From Peribacillus tepidiphilus (GTDB taxonomy: Bacteria > Bacillota > Bacilli > Bacillales > DSM-1321): a DNA stretch of 64,000 nucleotides. Each line of letters starts with the position of its first letter. The first letter of the stretch is position 1. The stretch covers positions 1-64,000 of the forward strand of contig NZ_WIAQ01000005.1 in assembly GCF_009466385.1 (NCBI RefSeq), in the 5' to 3' direction. Below, piece after piece: positions 18,921 to 27,360 of the stretch. The notes beneath the pieces are model-generated. The model was not told the DNA's origin and made no database searches. It was given only the letters and a program-made list of their open reading frames with translations. The translations under genes were made by a program, and so were the position numbers.

Positions 18921-20174
18921 TTAATTATACGAAACAGCATCTTTTTCAGTTTCGTATTTCAATAAAACTAATTGAAGCAATAGAGCCATTTTTTCCAATG
19001 GGTTTCTTAAATTAATATTTCCAATTTCTGAGATCCTTTTTAATCGGTAATGAATCGTATTGACATGGACATGAAGACTATTTGCAGCATCATAAGGGTT
19101 CGAATCACACTCTAAATAAGCATGTAAGGTTTTGATCAGGTTGCTCTGATTTTTTTCATCATATTCTATTAGAAGTTGTATGCCGCTGTGTACAGCCTTA
19201 TGAGGATGCCGTGACAAAACATCCAAATATTGATAGATTCCCAATGAATTGTATGAATGGATAGGGGCTGTTTCCTTTGGGAATATTTTTTTGATTTTCA
19301 AGGTGTACAGAGCTTCGTTATAGCTTTCTTTTGCAAGAGATAGCTTAGAATAAGGTAAGCCTGCGGCCCCAGCAATTTGATCAACAACAAAACGGGTTTT
19401 CATCTGTGTAATAAACGAAGTAATAAAATCCTGAATGGATGCTGAAAACGAATCAGATTGAATAGGTCCTACAAGGAGAATGAGCTGGCTCTGGTTAATT
19501 GTATAAAAAATGACTTTCAGTTTTTGAGATGTCGTTAACGTATAGTAAATATTTCGTTCCGTTTCAGAAGAAATATCAGTTGGGAATGTAAAAACAATGA
19601 TTGAAAACAAGGATGGAGCTGTAATGCCGTAGCCTTGAAGTATTTTTTGGATTTCCGCTTCTTCTTCATAGTGTCCGGTAAGCAGTTGCCATAAAAACTC
19701 TTGATAGCTTTCTTCTCTTCGTTTCTTTTTAAGCTGCAGCTGCAGGAGCTGGTTTTTGGCTTCTTTTGCTGCAAGCTCCAAAAACTTTAAATCTTTTTCG
19801 GTGAATGGCTTTTCCGTCTCTAATGCCCAAATAAAGCCGAGAACTTCACTGTTTTTTCTAATTGAAATCGCGGCCCGTTTTCCCAAGCCAACATTTTGAA
19901 TCGCTGGAATCAATATGGGTGAGCTGTTTTTCAGTAACGCTGGAATTACACCCTCTCTCCAGAGACTGTTAATGACTTTTTCGGGAACTCTCCTGCCAAT
20001 GATGGTAGCGATTCTGGCCTGATCTGTTCGGTCATCATGCATGCTATATGCCAGCAAACGGTGGTTGGCATCCTCAATCGTAATAGGGCAGCCCAAAACA
20101 GTGCTGACTCGATCGGCGAACTCTACCAAATCCCCATATACCCCTTTGAAAATATTATGGTTGGAACCTTCCAC
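18921..20174 (-). CDS. adeR: PucR/CdaR-type transcriptional regulator, probable activator of ald
   Basis: 417 residues. N-terminal half is a GAF-like sensory region (HRLLAYSMHDDR and following), the middle resembles the GGDEF-like CdaR domain, and the C-terminus carries the PucR HTH (AANSLHVHVNTIHYRLKRI, about residues 362-380). In B. subtilis AdeR, of the same architecture and located beside ald, activates ald in response to alanine. Here it lies upstream of ald on the same strand with a decayed EcsC-family gene in between. Identity as AdeR is inferred from family and position. Confidence 0.75.
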   Translation of the reverse strand: MEGSNHNIFKGVYGDLVEFADRVSTVLGCPITIEDANHRLLAYSMHDDRTDQARIATIIGRRVPEKVINSLWREGVIPALLKNSSPILIPAIQNVGLGKRAAISIRKNSEVLGFIWALETEKPFTEKDLKFLELAAKEAKNQLLQLQLKKKRREESYQEFLWQLLTGHYEEEAEIQKILQGYGITAPSLFSIIVFTFPTDISSETERNIYYTLTTSQKLKVIFYTINQSQLILLVGPIQSDSFSASIQDFITSFITQMKTRFVVDQIAGAAGLPYSKLSLAKESYNEALYTLKIKKIFPKETAPIHSYNSLGIYQYLDVLSRHPHKAVHSGIQLLIEYDEKNQSNLIKTLHAYLECDSNPYDAANSLHVHVNTIHYRLKRISEIGNINLRNPLEKMALLLQLVLLKYETEKDAVSYN

Positions 20175-20252
20175 TACAAACTACCCCTTTAGAATGATTA
20201 ATACTTAAATTTTAATATATATATTTTAGAAGTGCATGATTTTCATAAAAAA

Positions 20253-20280
20253 TAAAAGCCCGAAATAAATCGGGCTTTTA
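20253..20280 (-). terminator. Terminator of ykaA-pit operon
   Basis: TAAAAGCCCG (20253-20262) pairs perfectly with CGGGCTTTTA (20271-20280); the stem includes the pit stop codon, and TTTTTTATG follows on the minus strand. Confidence 0.85.
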
Positions 20281-21276
20281 GAAGAATAGATCTAAAATAT
20301 AATATGTGATGGCTGCTAAAGTACCTGAAATAGGAAGAGTAATAAACCATGTAATGATCATGCGTTGGGCAGTTCCCCACTTAACTCCTTTTACCCGATG
20401 AGCAGCACCGACTCCTAGAATAGAAGAGGAGATGACGTGTGTCGTACTTACTGGTAAATGGATATAAGTAGCACCGAAGATGATCGCGGCTCCTGTTAAG
20501 TCAGCTGCGACTCCGTTTACAGGGCGGATTTTCATAATTTTTCCGCCAACTGTTTTAATGATTTTCCAGCCGCCTACAGAAGTTCCTAGTCCCATTGCAA
20601 GCGCACAGGAGAATTGCACCCAAAATGGAATGTCAGTCGAACTAGCATAACCGTTTGCGATTAATGCCATCGTTATGATCCCCATTGCTTTTTGAGCATC
20701 ATTCGTTCCATGTGTATATGCCTGAAGGGCTGCAGTTGCGATTTGAATATAACGGAATCGCTTGTTCGTTTTTGGAAGATTATTATTTTTAAATATGATT
20801 TTAAAAATGCTGTATACGATAAAACCTACACCAAAAGCCAAAATCGGAGAAATAATCAAAGACTGAACGATTTTTCCGAAGCCTGAAACATTTAATGACC
20901 CAAAACCTGCTGCAGCAATGGCTGCTCCAGCGATTGATCCGATAATTGCATGAGAAGATGAACTTGGGATCCCATAATACCAAGTGATAAGGTTCCAAGC
21001 AATTCCGGCTATTAATGCGGATAGGATAACAATTGATCCGTTTTCCAAGGTAAAAGGATCGACGATATCTTTTGTAATGGTTTTGGCTACCCCTGTAAAA
21101 GTCATGGCGCCAACAAAGTTCATGACGGCTGCTAAAATGATCGCTCTTCTTGGTGTCAATGCTTTTGTTGAAACGGATGTAGCGATAGCGTTAGCTGTAT
21201 CGTGGAATCCGTTAATGAAATCAAATGCAAGAGCACCAATTACGATCAACACAGTCAATATTAGTAATGTATCCAT
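20278..21276 (-). CDS. pit: Inorganic phosphate transporter, PiT family
   Basis: 332 residues, about ten membrane helices. The two inverted PiT signature repeats are DFINGFHDTANAIATSVSTKAL (read as two adjoining parts, about residues 20-40) and the C-terminal half THGTNDAQKAMGIITMAL (about 188-205). Low-affinity metal-phosphate:proton symporter in the cytoplasmic membrane. Preceded by the DUF47/PhoU-like gene with a 14-nt gap, the standard ykaA-pit pairing. Confidence 0.92.
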   Translation of the reverse strand: MDTLLILTVLIVIGALAFDFINGFHDTANAIATSVSTKALTPRRAIILAAVMNFVGAMTFTGVAKTITKDIVDPFTLENGSIVILSALIAGIAWNLITWYYGIPSSSSHAIIGSIAGAAIAAAGFGSLNVSGFGKIVQSLIISPILAFGVGFIVYSIFKIIFKNNNLPKTNKRFRYIQIATAALQAYTHGTNDAQKAMGIITMALIANGYASSTDIPFWVQFSCALAMGLGTSVGGWKIIKTVGGKIMKIRPVNGVAADLTGAAIIFGATYIHLPVSTTHVISSSILGVGAAHRVKGVKWGTAQRMIITWFITLPISGTLAAITYYILDLFF

Positions 21277-21290
21277 GAAATTGATACCCC

Positions 21291-21908
21291 TTATGCGTTT
21301 TTCATAATAATGGTCTCAAGCGTGTTTGCCACACCTTGACAGCTATCGGCTATTTCTTCCAGATTTTCGTAAATTTCTTTGAACTGAATGATTCGGATAG
21401 GGTCTTTTTCAACAGCAAACAAATTTTTAATGGATTGACGTAGAATACCGTCGCAAGTAGATTCAAAATCCTTAATCTTAATGGCATGGTCACGAATTGG
21501 TAATAACTTTTTGGTTGTCAATAAATCGACAGCCTTATCAATTTCATAAGCACTATTACGGATTGCATCTACAAATTTCAACATGTACTCATCAGCATTT
21601 ACCATAGAATACATCTCAAATAAAGCAGAGCAATGCTCTAAACCATCGAGCACATCATCCATGCTCATAGCAAGGTGCAGAATATCCTCGCGCTCAATTG
21701 GAGTGATGAAAGCATTGTTAAGTTCCATGATTACTTCGTGAACAAAGGAATCTCCTTTATGTTCATATTCCTTCATTTTCTCAGAGAAAACTTTAAGATC
21801 GCTAACGTTTTGAAGCTTATAATCCGCAAAATAATCAGCAGCTTGCTTTAAGTTCTCTGAGATATTCATAAGTAATACAGCGAACTTGTCTTTTTTCTTA
21901 AATACCAT
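21291..21908 (-). CDS. ykaA: DUF47/PhoU-like protein paired with Pit
   Basis: 205 residues from the ATG at 21908, chosen because GTGGGGGTT lies about 8 nt upstream; the longer frame from 21926 contains that site. All-helical PhoU-like protein, with ALLMNISENLKQAADYF and the acidic metal-binding helix segments (MSMDDVLDGLEH, IYENLEEIADSC). Members of this family accompany and probably regulate Pit transporters. First gene of a two-gene operon. Confidence 0.88.
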   Translation of the reverse strand: MVFKKKDKFAVLLMNISENLKQAADYFADYKLQNVSDLKVFSEKMKEYEHKGDSFVHEVIMELNNAFITPIEREDILHLAMSMDDVLDGLEHCSALFEMYSMVNADEYMLKFVDAIRNSAYEIDKAVDLLTTKKLLPIRDHAIKIKDFESTCDGILRQSIKNLFAVEKDPIRIIQFKEIYENLEEIADSCQGVANTLETIIMKNA

Positions 21909-21933
21909 GTGTGTTAACCCCCACAATCCAAGA

Positions 21934-21962
21934 AGAATAAATTTTTTAAGACCCTTTGTCTA
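21934..21962 (-). promoter_or_regulatory. Promoter of ykaA-pit
   Basis: On the minus strand TAGACA (plus 21957-21962), 17 bp, TATTCT (plus 21934-21939), about 25 bp before the start codon's ribosome site. Confidence 0.45.
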
Positions 21963-22237
21963 ACTATGACGAACGAAAAATATTTTACTTATTTATTATT
22001 GGCTAAGTAAAGCTACTTTTAATAAAATTTACAAAAAATTAATATTAGGTACCTTTTTCGCTTGTTAAATTTACATTGGTGTAACAATCGTACCTGGGAT
22101 TCGGAGAAATCTAGAACGATCGTTTTGTTTTTCTATGTCTTACGTTAGGTGAATTTCTTCATAGATAGGGATTGTTCTATAAAATGGAACCCTGGCATAA
22201 AAATGGATTGTAATGACATTTTGCGGGGGGGACAGCT
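21963..22237. other. Gap upstream of manganese catalase
   Basis: AT-rich divergent intergenic DNA. AACGATCGTT (22110-22119) is a palindrome within a loose hairpin with AACAATCGT upstream. No convincing sigma-B or sigma-A promoter could be fixed for the catalase. Confidence 0.3.
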
Positions 22238-23134
22238 TTGATTAAACGCATAGATAAATTATTAATTGAGCTTCCAAGACCAAAACACGGAGATCCTAAG
22301 GCAGCAAGGGTTGTACAGGAATTGCTGGGTGGAAAATATGGAGAAATGTCTACATTAAATAATTATATGTTCCAATCCTTTAATTTTCGAAATAAAAATA
22401 AGCTAAGGCCATTTTACGATTTAGTGGCAAGCATTACAGCTGAGGAGTTTGGACATGTAGAACTTGTCAGCAACACGATAAATCTCTGTTTAGAAGGAAC
22501 TACTTCACCAGGAGATCCGGATTCGACTCCTTTACGGGAAGGAGCGAAAGGGAATACGTATCACTTTATTGCTACAGCACAAACTTCACTACCAGGCGAT
22601 TCTATGGGAAGACCATGGACCGGAGATAACGTGTTCAATAGCGGGAATTTAGTGCTTGATTTGTTGCATAACTTCTTCTTAGAATGCGGAGCAAGAACTC
22701 ATAAAATGAGAGTCTATGAGATGACGGACAATCCAGTAGCTCGTGAAATGATTGGGTATTTGTTGGTTCGAGGAGGAGTGCACATTTTAGCTTATGCAAA
22801 GGCTCTAGAAATGGCAACGGGTGTAGATTTAACAAAAATGCTTCCGATCCCAGATTTGGATAATAAAAAATTTGACCACGCGAGGAAATATGAAGAACAA
22901 GGTATTCATACTCGGCTTTATACGTTCAGCGACACAGATTATCGTGAGGTTACAAAGATTTGGAAAGGGAATCATCCGCTCGACGGCAGTCCGCTTCAGG
23001 TATATGAAGGGACACCAAAGGGTGCACCTATACCGGATTTACCGGATTTACCTGAAGAATTTGCACCGGGCATTTCACAGGAAGATTTCTTAGAAATTGC
23101 AAAACGACTTCAGCAAGCAGGGAATATATCATAG
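22238..23134 (+). CDS. Manganese catalase
   Basis: 298 residues, starting at TTG behind a GGGGGGG Shine-Dalgarno. Dinuclear-manganese enzyme that splits hydrogen peroxide; ferritin-like four-helix bundle. Mn-ligand helices are visible: EMSTLNNYMFQ, ITAEEFGHVEL (Glu and His), FFLECGARTHKMRVYE and VRGGVHILAYAKAL. The mid-protein LPGDSMGRPWTGDNVF segment and the acidic Pro-rich tail are typical of the long YdbD-like enzymes. Monocistronic; a fragment of a different gene follows it. Confidence 0.93.
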   Translation: MIKRIDKLLIELPRPKHGDPKAARVVQELLGGKYGEMSTLNNYMFQSFNFRNKNKLRPFYDLVASITAEEFGHVELVSNTINLCLEGTTSPGDPDSTPLREGAKGNTYHFIATAQTSLPGDSMGRPWTGDNVFNSGNLVLDLLHNFFLECGARTHKMRVYEMTDNPVAREMIGYLLVRGGVHILAYAKALEMATGVDLTKMLPIPDLDNKKFDHARKYEEQGIHTRLYTFSDTDYREVTKIWKGNHPLDGSPLQVYEGTPKGAPIPDLPDLPEEFAPGISQEDFLEIAKRLQQAGNIS

Positions 23135-23142
23135 GATCTTTT

Positions 23143-23226
23143 AAGGATGGTTTGAGGGCTCTTGTAGCATTCCTAGAGTCTCTGAGTGGAGAACCACCAA
23201 AAGTAGAAGCACCTGAAATGTATTAA
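23143..23226 (+). pseudogene. Fragment resembling the C-terminus of a cytochrome c peroxidase/MauG-type protein
   Basis: Immediately after the catalase stop, a different frame reads RALVAFLESLSGEPPKVEAP then EMY and a stop at 23224-23226. The LVAFLxSLTG pattern is characteristic of the last helix of c-type cytochrome domains. No start codon, ribosome site or haem motif is present, so it looks like a 3' remnant of a deleted gene that now shares the catalase terminator. Confidence 0.4.
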
Positions 23227-23235
23227 ATAAATAAT

Positions 23236-23275
23236 AAAAGCAATCGGTAATTTACTATTTCCGGTTGCTTTTTTT
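23236..23275 (+). terminator. Terminator after the catalase region
   Basis: AAAAGCAATCGG (23236-23247) pairs with CCGGTTGCTTTT (23260-23271), then TTTT. Confidence 0.85.
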
Positions 23276-23279
23276 AGCT

Positions 23280-23490
23280 AGCTCCTATACCTATCAAAAA
23301 AGTGTAAAAAGTAACATTTGGCGGGATTTTGTAGAAAACACGCGGGATTATCATGTGACCTGGCGGGATTTTCACACCAATTGGCGGAAATATCTAAAGA
23401 ACTCGCGGGATTATTACACCAATCGGCGGGATTATCTAAAAAGCTTAAGAGATCATCCCGTGAACTAGCAGGATTATTGTTAAGAGTCCT
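23280..23490. repeat. GCGGGATT array, exact 21-bp period, with lead-in
   Basis: Eight cores (GCGGGATT or variants) start at 23321, 23342, 23363, 23384, 23405, 23426, 23447 and 23468, each exactly 21 bp from the last; copies 4, 7 and 8 are degenerate. The lead-in AGCTCCTA (23280-23287) and AAAAAGTAACATTTG (23306-23320) recurs before the second array at 40558. Open frames across it are not genes. Confidence 0.9.
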
Positions 23491-23636
23491 GCAGATTAAA
23501 AACTGCCAATGATCTACCGAATGATTGCGACATTTAGAAATGAATTGAGTATTAAGAGTAGAATAGAAGCAACCATTTAGATAATATTATGTACGAGTGA
23601 TACAATGAAACATATGAATAACTAGGAGGGAAAAAA

Positions 23637-24467
23637 ATGACGGGTTCCATTCGAGATACGATCACTTTACATAACGGTGTGAAAATGCCGCAGTTTGGTC
23701 TTGGCGTCTACTTGGCAGAAGCTGGCCAAACAACCGTCAATGCAGTAAAAAAGGCATTAGAGGTGGGCTACCGCTCTATTGATACAGCTGCTATCTATAA
23801 AAATGAGCAAAGCGTCGGACAGGCAATTAAAGAGTCCGGAATTAAAAGGGAAGACATTTTTGTCACCTCAAAAGTGTGGAATGATGACCAAGGCTATGAA
23901 TCAACATTAAAGGCATTTGAAGATAGTCTAGAGCGTCTTGGATTCGATTATTTAGACCTTTATTTAATACATTGGCCAGTGAAAGGCAAGTATGTTGAAA
24001 CATGGAAAGCAATGGAAAAGCTATATGAGGAAGGAAAGGTAAGGGCAATCGGAGTCAGCAACTTTCATATCCATCATTTAGAGGAGCTTTTATCTGAAGC
24101 GAAACACAAGCCAGTTGTAAACCAAATCGAGCTTCATCCTTTCTTGGCTCAAGAGGAGATACGAGCATTTTGTAAAAAACATGAAATAGCGGTAGAAGCT
24201 TGGTCACCAATTGGACGAGGTAAACTGCTTGATGAGCCGACCATTCATCACATTGCATCGAAACATAATAAAACAGCTGCCCAAGTGATTTTGAGATGGC
24301 ATATTCAACATAATATTATTGTAATTCCGAAATCTGTGACGCCTTCAAGAATTGAAGAAAATGCCAATATTTTTGATTTTGAATTAAGCCAAGAAGAAAT
24401 GCAACAAATCGATGCTTTGAATAGAAACGAAAGATTCGGTTCGAATCCGGAAAAATATGATGTTTAG
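23637..24467 (+). CDS. Aldo/keto reductase (YvgN/YtbE-like, AKR5 type)
   Basis: 276 residues, full length. Cytoplasmic NADPH-dependent reductase of aldehydes such as methylglyoxal in the AKR5G group. Tetrad residues are in [10 protein letters not shown] (Asp, Tyr), VTSKVW (Lys) and LYLIHWP (His); GVSNF and [18 protein letters not shown] mark the cofactor site. GGAGGG lies 7 nt upstream of the ATG. Single gene with a terminator; not closely similar to the other reductase in the window at 3498. Confidence 0.88.
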   Translation: MTGSIRDTITLHNGVKMPQFGLGVYLAEAGQTTVNAVKKALEVGYRSIDTAAIYKNEQSVGQAIKESGIKREDIFVTSKVWNDDQGYESTLKAFEDSLERLGFDYLDLYLIHWPVKGKYVETWKAMEKLYEEGKVRAIGVSNFHIHHLEELLSEAKHKPVVNQIELHPFLAQEEIRAFCKKHEIAVEAWSPIGRGKLLDEPTIHHIASKHNKTAAQVILRWHIQHNIIVIPKSVTPSRIEENANIFDFELSQEEMQQIDALNRNERFGSNPEKYDV

Positions 24468-24481
24468 TAGTAAATTCAAAA

Positions 24482-24517
24482 TGACTCACAGCATTCTTGT
24501 TTGTGGGTCGTTTTTTT
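24482..24517 (+). terminator. Terminator of the aldo/keto reductase
   Basis: GACTCACA (24483-24490) pairs with TGTGGGTC (24502-24509) with one wobble, followed by GTTTTTTTA. Confidence 0.75.
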
Positions 24518-24550
24518 ATTGCATTTGTGGTTCATTAACCAACGACTTAG

Positions 24551-24590
24551 TCAACAAAAAAACCCCGATAAAGAAATAAACGGGGTTTCT
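24551..24590 (-). terminator. Terminator of the pseudouridine synthase gene
   Basis: AAACCCCG (24560-24567) pairs with CGGGGTTT (24581-24588); on the minus strand TTTTTTTG follows. Confidence 0.8.
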
Positions 24591-24615
24591 TGTGTAGAAA
24601 TCATTCTGTTTATCA

Positions 24616-25542
24616 TTAGATGAAAAGATTTTCACCAAGTTCAGGAAAGATAGGTGGTTGGTCTATAAAAGGTGCATATACTGTAATACATTCCTCAGTA
24701 ATAGGATGAGTAAGCTCCATTTTATAGGCATGTAAAGCTTGGCGAGGAAAGATGTTTTTTCCTCCGTATAAAGTGTCCCCAGCTAGAGGATGTCCTATAT
24801 GACTTAAATGAACGCGAATTTGGTGAGTTCTGCCTGTCTCTAGATTGCATTTAATGAAAGTGAGCTTTTTATCAGGAAAATATTTTATTTTTTCGATATG
24901 GGTAACTGCTTTTTGGCCAGTTGGCGAGACTCTCCTTCTTGTAGGATGATGGCGATCCCTTCCGATAGCAGCATCGATCTTTAACTGGTTTTTTTTCAAA
25001 TCCCCATGAACAAGAGCGAGATAGGTCCGTTTAATTTGACGTTCTTCTAGCATCCGGTCAAGTATCGCTCCGACAAAAGGATGCTTAGCAAACAAAACAG
25101 CTCCGGTGGTGTCCCGATCCAATCGATGAATATGTTTCACTTCCCTATCTTCTCCCTGCATTGACACATGAAAGGCGACAAAGTTTAAAAGTGTAGAAGA
25201 ATCCTCTGGTGACGATGGATGAGTATCAATAGAAGAAGGTTTATTCACGATCATGAGATGATCATCCTCATATAAAACATCCAAATCATGAAAAGTTGGG
25301 ATAATGGTGCTTTTTCGATTTTCAAAGAAAGGAAGTGAAATGGAATCTCCAGGAGTAAGAGGAATGGACCATGAAGCTGTTTTCCCGTTTAGTAAAATGG
25401 CTCTATCCATTCTCCATTGATGTACCAATTTTTTAGGTCCTTTCCAATAATCCCTTAATAAGGTATCAATCGTAAAGGACTTCCAATTTTCTGGGATTAT
25501 TATTTCTGCATATCGACCTTTTTTATTAGTGGGTATCATAGC
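24616..25542 (-). CDS. yhcT: RluA-family pseudouridine synthase
   Basis: 308 residues from ATG 25542 (AGAAAGG 11 nt upstream); a TTG at 25584 is in frame but has no ribosome site. Converts uridine to pseudouridine in RNA. The catalytic-Asp motif is HRLDRDTTGAVLFAK (about residues 136-150), followed by ETGRTHQIRVHLSHIGHPLAGD. An N-terminal S4-like region precedes the catalytic domain. yhcU follows divergently, the same gene pair as in B. subtilis (yhcT, yhcU), which supports the name. Target RNA unknown. Confidence 0.85.
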   Translation of the reverse strand, partial: AMIPTNKKGRYAEIIIPENWKSFTIDTLLRDYWKGPKKLVHQWRMDRAILLNGKTASWSIPLTPGDSISLPFFENRKSTIIPTFHDLDVLYEDDHLMIVNKPSSIDTHPSSPEDSSTLLNFVAFHVSMQGEDREVKHIHRLDRDTTGAVLFAKHPFVGAILDRMLEERQIKRTYLALVHGDLKKNQLKIDAAIGRDRHHPTRRRVSPTGQKAVTHIEKIKYFPDKKLTFIKCNLETGRTHQIRVHLSHIGHPLAGDTLYGGKNIFPRQALHAYKMELTHPITEECITVYAPFIDQPPIFPELGENLFI

Positions 25543-25577
25543 AACGTAAGCCTTTCTTCTTAAAATGAGTTGTAATA

Positions 25578-25600
25578 AATTCAATAAGACTTATTGAATT
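25578..25600. promoter_or_regulatory. Perfect 11-1-11 palindrome upstream of yhcT
   Basis: AATTCAATAAG (25578-25588), central A, CTTATTGAATT (25590-25600). It lies within 40 bp upstream of the yhcT start in the divergent yhcT/yhcU region, where an operator would sit; it lacks a T-run and follows no gene end, so it is not a usual terminator. Confidence 0.5.
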
Positions 25601-25756
25601 AAAAGATTATAGAATTTTTATGAGTAAATATAACTAGAAAAAAAAAGAATGTGGGAAAAAATCCCACCCTGTTTTTTATAGATTTATGTTATTCTAAAAA
25701 AAGATTAAACGAAAACTTATTTGTAATTCAAAGGTCATAAAAAAGGTGGGTTATAT

Positions 25757-26173
25757 GTGAAGATTGTATACTCTTCGACTTATGAGCAGGAAGAAGAAAT
25801 TTCAGCTCTTATTTCCTATATTTATTCGAATGTTTTTACAAAATACTTGAAAGAAAAGGAAATTAAACAATATAAAAAAATGAGAGTCTTTGATTATCCG
25901 AGCTTAGGTACACATTATTATGGAACATTAAAAGAAGCTTATCAAATCATGACTAGCCTGCAAGTGATTATATCAATCATTGAGAAAAAAAATCAATTTG
26001 AAGATTGTGACGATGTGAAGCTTGAAGAATTATTTGTTCGTAATGTTAAAATATTAGAGAAGTATGGCATGTTCTTTCCATTAACATTTAAACATTTTTC
26101 ATCCATAACACCTCTCGAGGGAGAAAAACCTTTTTTTATGGTTCCTCAACCGTCTAACACAATGCTTATTTAA
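25757..26173 (+). CDS. yhcU: YhcU-family protein of unknown function
   Basis: 138 residues from a GTG start with AGGTGG 7 nt upstream. The N-terminus KIVYSSTYEQEEEI matches the YhcU/DUF5365 family as I recall it. Soluble, helical, acidic; no catalytic motif. Neighbour of yhcT as in B. subtilis. Function unknown. Confidence 0.7.
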   Translation: MKIVYSSTYEQEEEISALISYIYSNVFTKYLKEKEIKQYKKMRVFDYPSLGTHYYGTLKEAYQIMTSLQVIISIIEKKNQFEDCDDVKLEELFVRNVKILEKYGMFFPLTFKHFSSITPLEGEKPFFMVPQPSNTMLI

Positions 26174-26232
26174 TACATAGCCTTGTTTTTGTAGTATTTA
26201 ATACGAACAGAGAGAGAGGATAAAAAAGTAAA

Positions 26233-26345
26233 AAGCTGACCTAAAACAAAGAGCCAGTCACCCTTAGTTGCTACATATTGAAACAACGATATGTAGCAAC
26301 TAGATACGAGGGCAAGGCGCATTTAGGAGGTCAGCTTCATTTTTT
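26233..26345. terminator. Long two-tier hairpin between convergent genes
   Basis: Outer arms AAGCTGACCT (26233-26242) and AGGTCAGCTT (26328-26337) are perfect, with CATTTTTT after; inside is a perfect 13-bp stem AGTTGCTACATAT (26266-26278) / ATATGTAGCAACT (26289-26301). At about 105 bp it is much longer than the other terminators here and its ends could also be read as terminal inverted repeats. Confidence 0.65.
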
Positions 26346-26820
26346 ATTTCGCGTTTTTTTCTAAAAATTCTTTGTACGCAGCTTCTCCGTCTTTCTCGCT
26401 GAAGCCTACGATACGGTCTACTTCTTTGCCTTTTTCAAAGTGGACCAGCGTTGGAGTGGATTCAATTCCGTAGTCATCCCAGCCTTGTTCGAACTCAAGT
26501 AGGTTGTATTGTACGATATCTACACCCATTTCATCAGCCAGTGGCATTAAAACTGGTGTAGCTTTTTGACAATGTGGGCAGGTAGGACTGTAAAAATAAA
26601 CCGTTACGTCTTCTTTATTGTTCAACTTCTTTTCCAGTTCTTCAGGCAGAATTAGGTTTTGATAATTAGGATCATCAAGCTGATCGACAGTTGCAGGATT
26701 AAGCTCGTCTTTTCCGTAAGGGTTTCCTTCTGCTTTTTCTTTATTCTGCATGTTTGTTACATATGCGATGCCGGCGAATAAAGCAACAATGATAACAAGG
26801 AATAGTATGATTTTTTTCAA
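26344..26820 (-). CDS. Membrane-anchored thioredoxin-fold protein (CPHC active site)
   Basis: 158 residues. One N-terminal hydrophobic segment (about residues 3-20) anchors it with the thioredoxin domain outside. The active site is CPHC in YSPTCPHCQKATPV (about residues 79-82), and the cis-Pro loop is STPTLVHFEKG. CPHC is typical of oxidising DsbA-like proteins. Its start overlaps the bdbC stop by 4 bp (ATGA), so the two are translationally coupled and probably partners: this protein oxidises exported thiols and is reoxidised by BdbC. It is shorter than BdbD and closer to BdbA-like proteins. Confidence 0.82.
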   Translation of the reverse strand: MKKIILFLVIIVALFAGIAYVTNMQNKEKAEGNPYGKDELNPATVDQLDDPNYQNLILPEELEKKLNNKEDVTVYFYSPTCPHCQKATPVLMPLADEMGVDIVQYNLLEFEQGWDDYGIESTPTLVHFEKGKEVDRIVGFSEKDGEAAYKEFLEKNAK

Positions 26821-27254
26821 TACGATCTCTCCTTATGATTTTTCCAAACTAAAAAACTACAAATAAAAATGATGATAAATGCAAGTAAAGCCAAGAAAGG
26901 GATCGTTACAAACCCAAACCAGTTGATGTATTGTCCGGTGCAAGGGATACGACCACAAGCAGGAGCTCGATCGGCAAAAAATGACACCTTTTGAAGCAAG
27001 TAATGATAGGTAGACATCGTTGCGCCAATTGCGGACAGAATCATCGTGTAAAAGGCTATGCCAAAATCTTTCCTAACAGTGGCGATCCCAAGAATCACTG
27101 TAAACGGGTACATGATAATTCTCTGATACCAGCATAGCACGCAAGGCTCATATTGCCTAATTTCGGAAAAATACAAGCTTCCAAACATGGCTACGATGGA
27201 AGCAGCCCATGCAAGGAATAACAGGTTTTCCTTTTTCTTATCATGATTGTTCAT
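26817..27254 (-). CDS. bdbC: Disulfide bond formation protein, DsbB family
   Basis: 145 residues with four membrane helices. The first redox pair is in YEPCVLCWYQRI (about residues 36-47), the second in ACGRIPCTG (about 98-106), matching BdbC. It reoxidises the partner thiol oxidase and passes electrons to quinone. First gene of a two-gene operon with the CPHC thioredoxin-like gene. Confidence 0.92.
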   Translation of the reverse strand: MNNHDKKKENLLFLAWAASIVAMFGSLYFSEIRQYEPCVLCWYQRIIMYPFTVILGIATVRKDFGIAFYTMILSAIGATMSTYHYLLQKVSFFADRAPACGRIPCTGQYINWFGFVTIPFLALLAFIIIFICSFLVWKNHKERSY

Positions 27255-27360
27255 TCTCTTCTCACCTCATTGTTATTCAAAAAAAATTATAGTATTTTAT
27301 GATAGGAAAAGTAAAATTTTTTTAAGTCCGTAAAAAATTTACATAAGGATGTGTACTCAA

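Noticed and set aside
22120-22200. Sigma-B promoter for manganese catalase
   Set aside because: B. subtilis ydbD is, as I recall, stress-regulated, but no GTTTAA/GGGTAT pair with proper spacing could be found.
23265-23512. Overlapping ORFs reading AGLSKELAG and WRDFHTNW across the GCGGGATT array
   Set aside because: Both frames are generated by the exact 21-bp period and lack ribosome sites.
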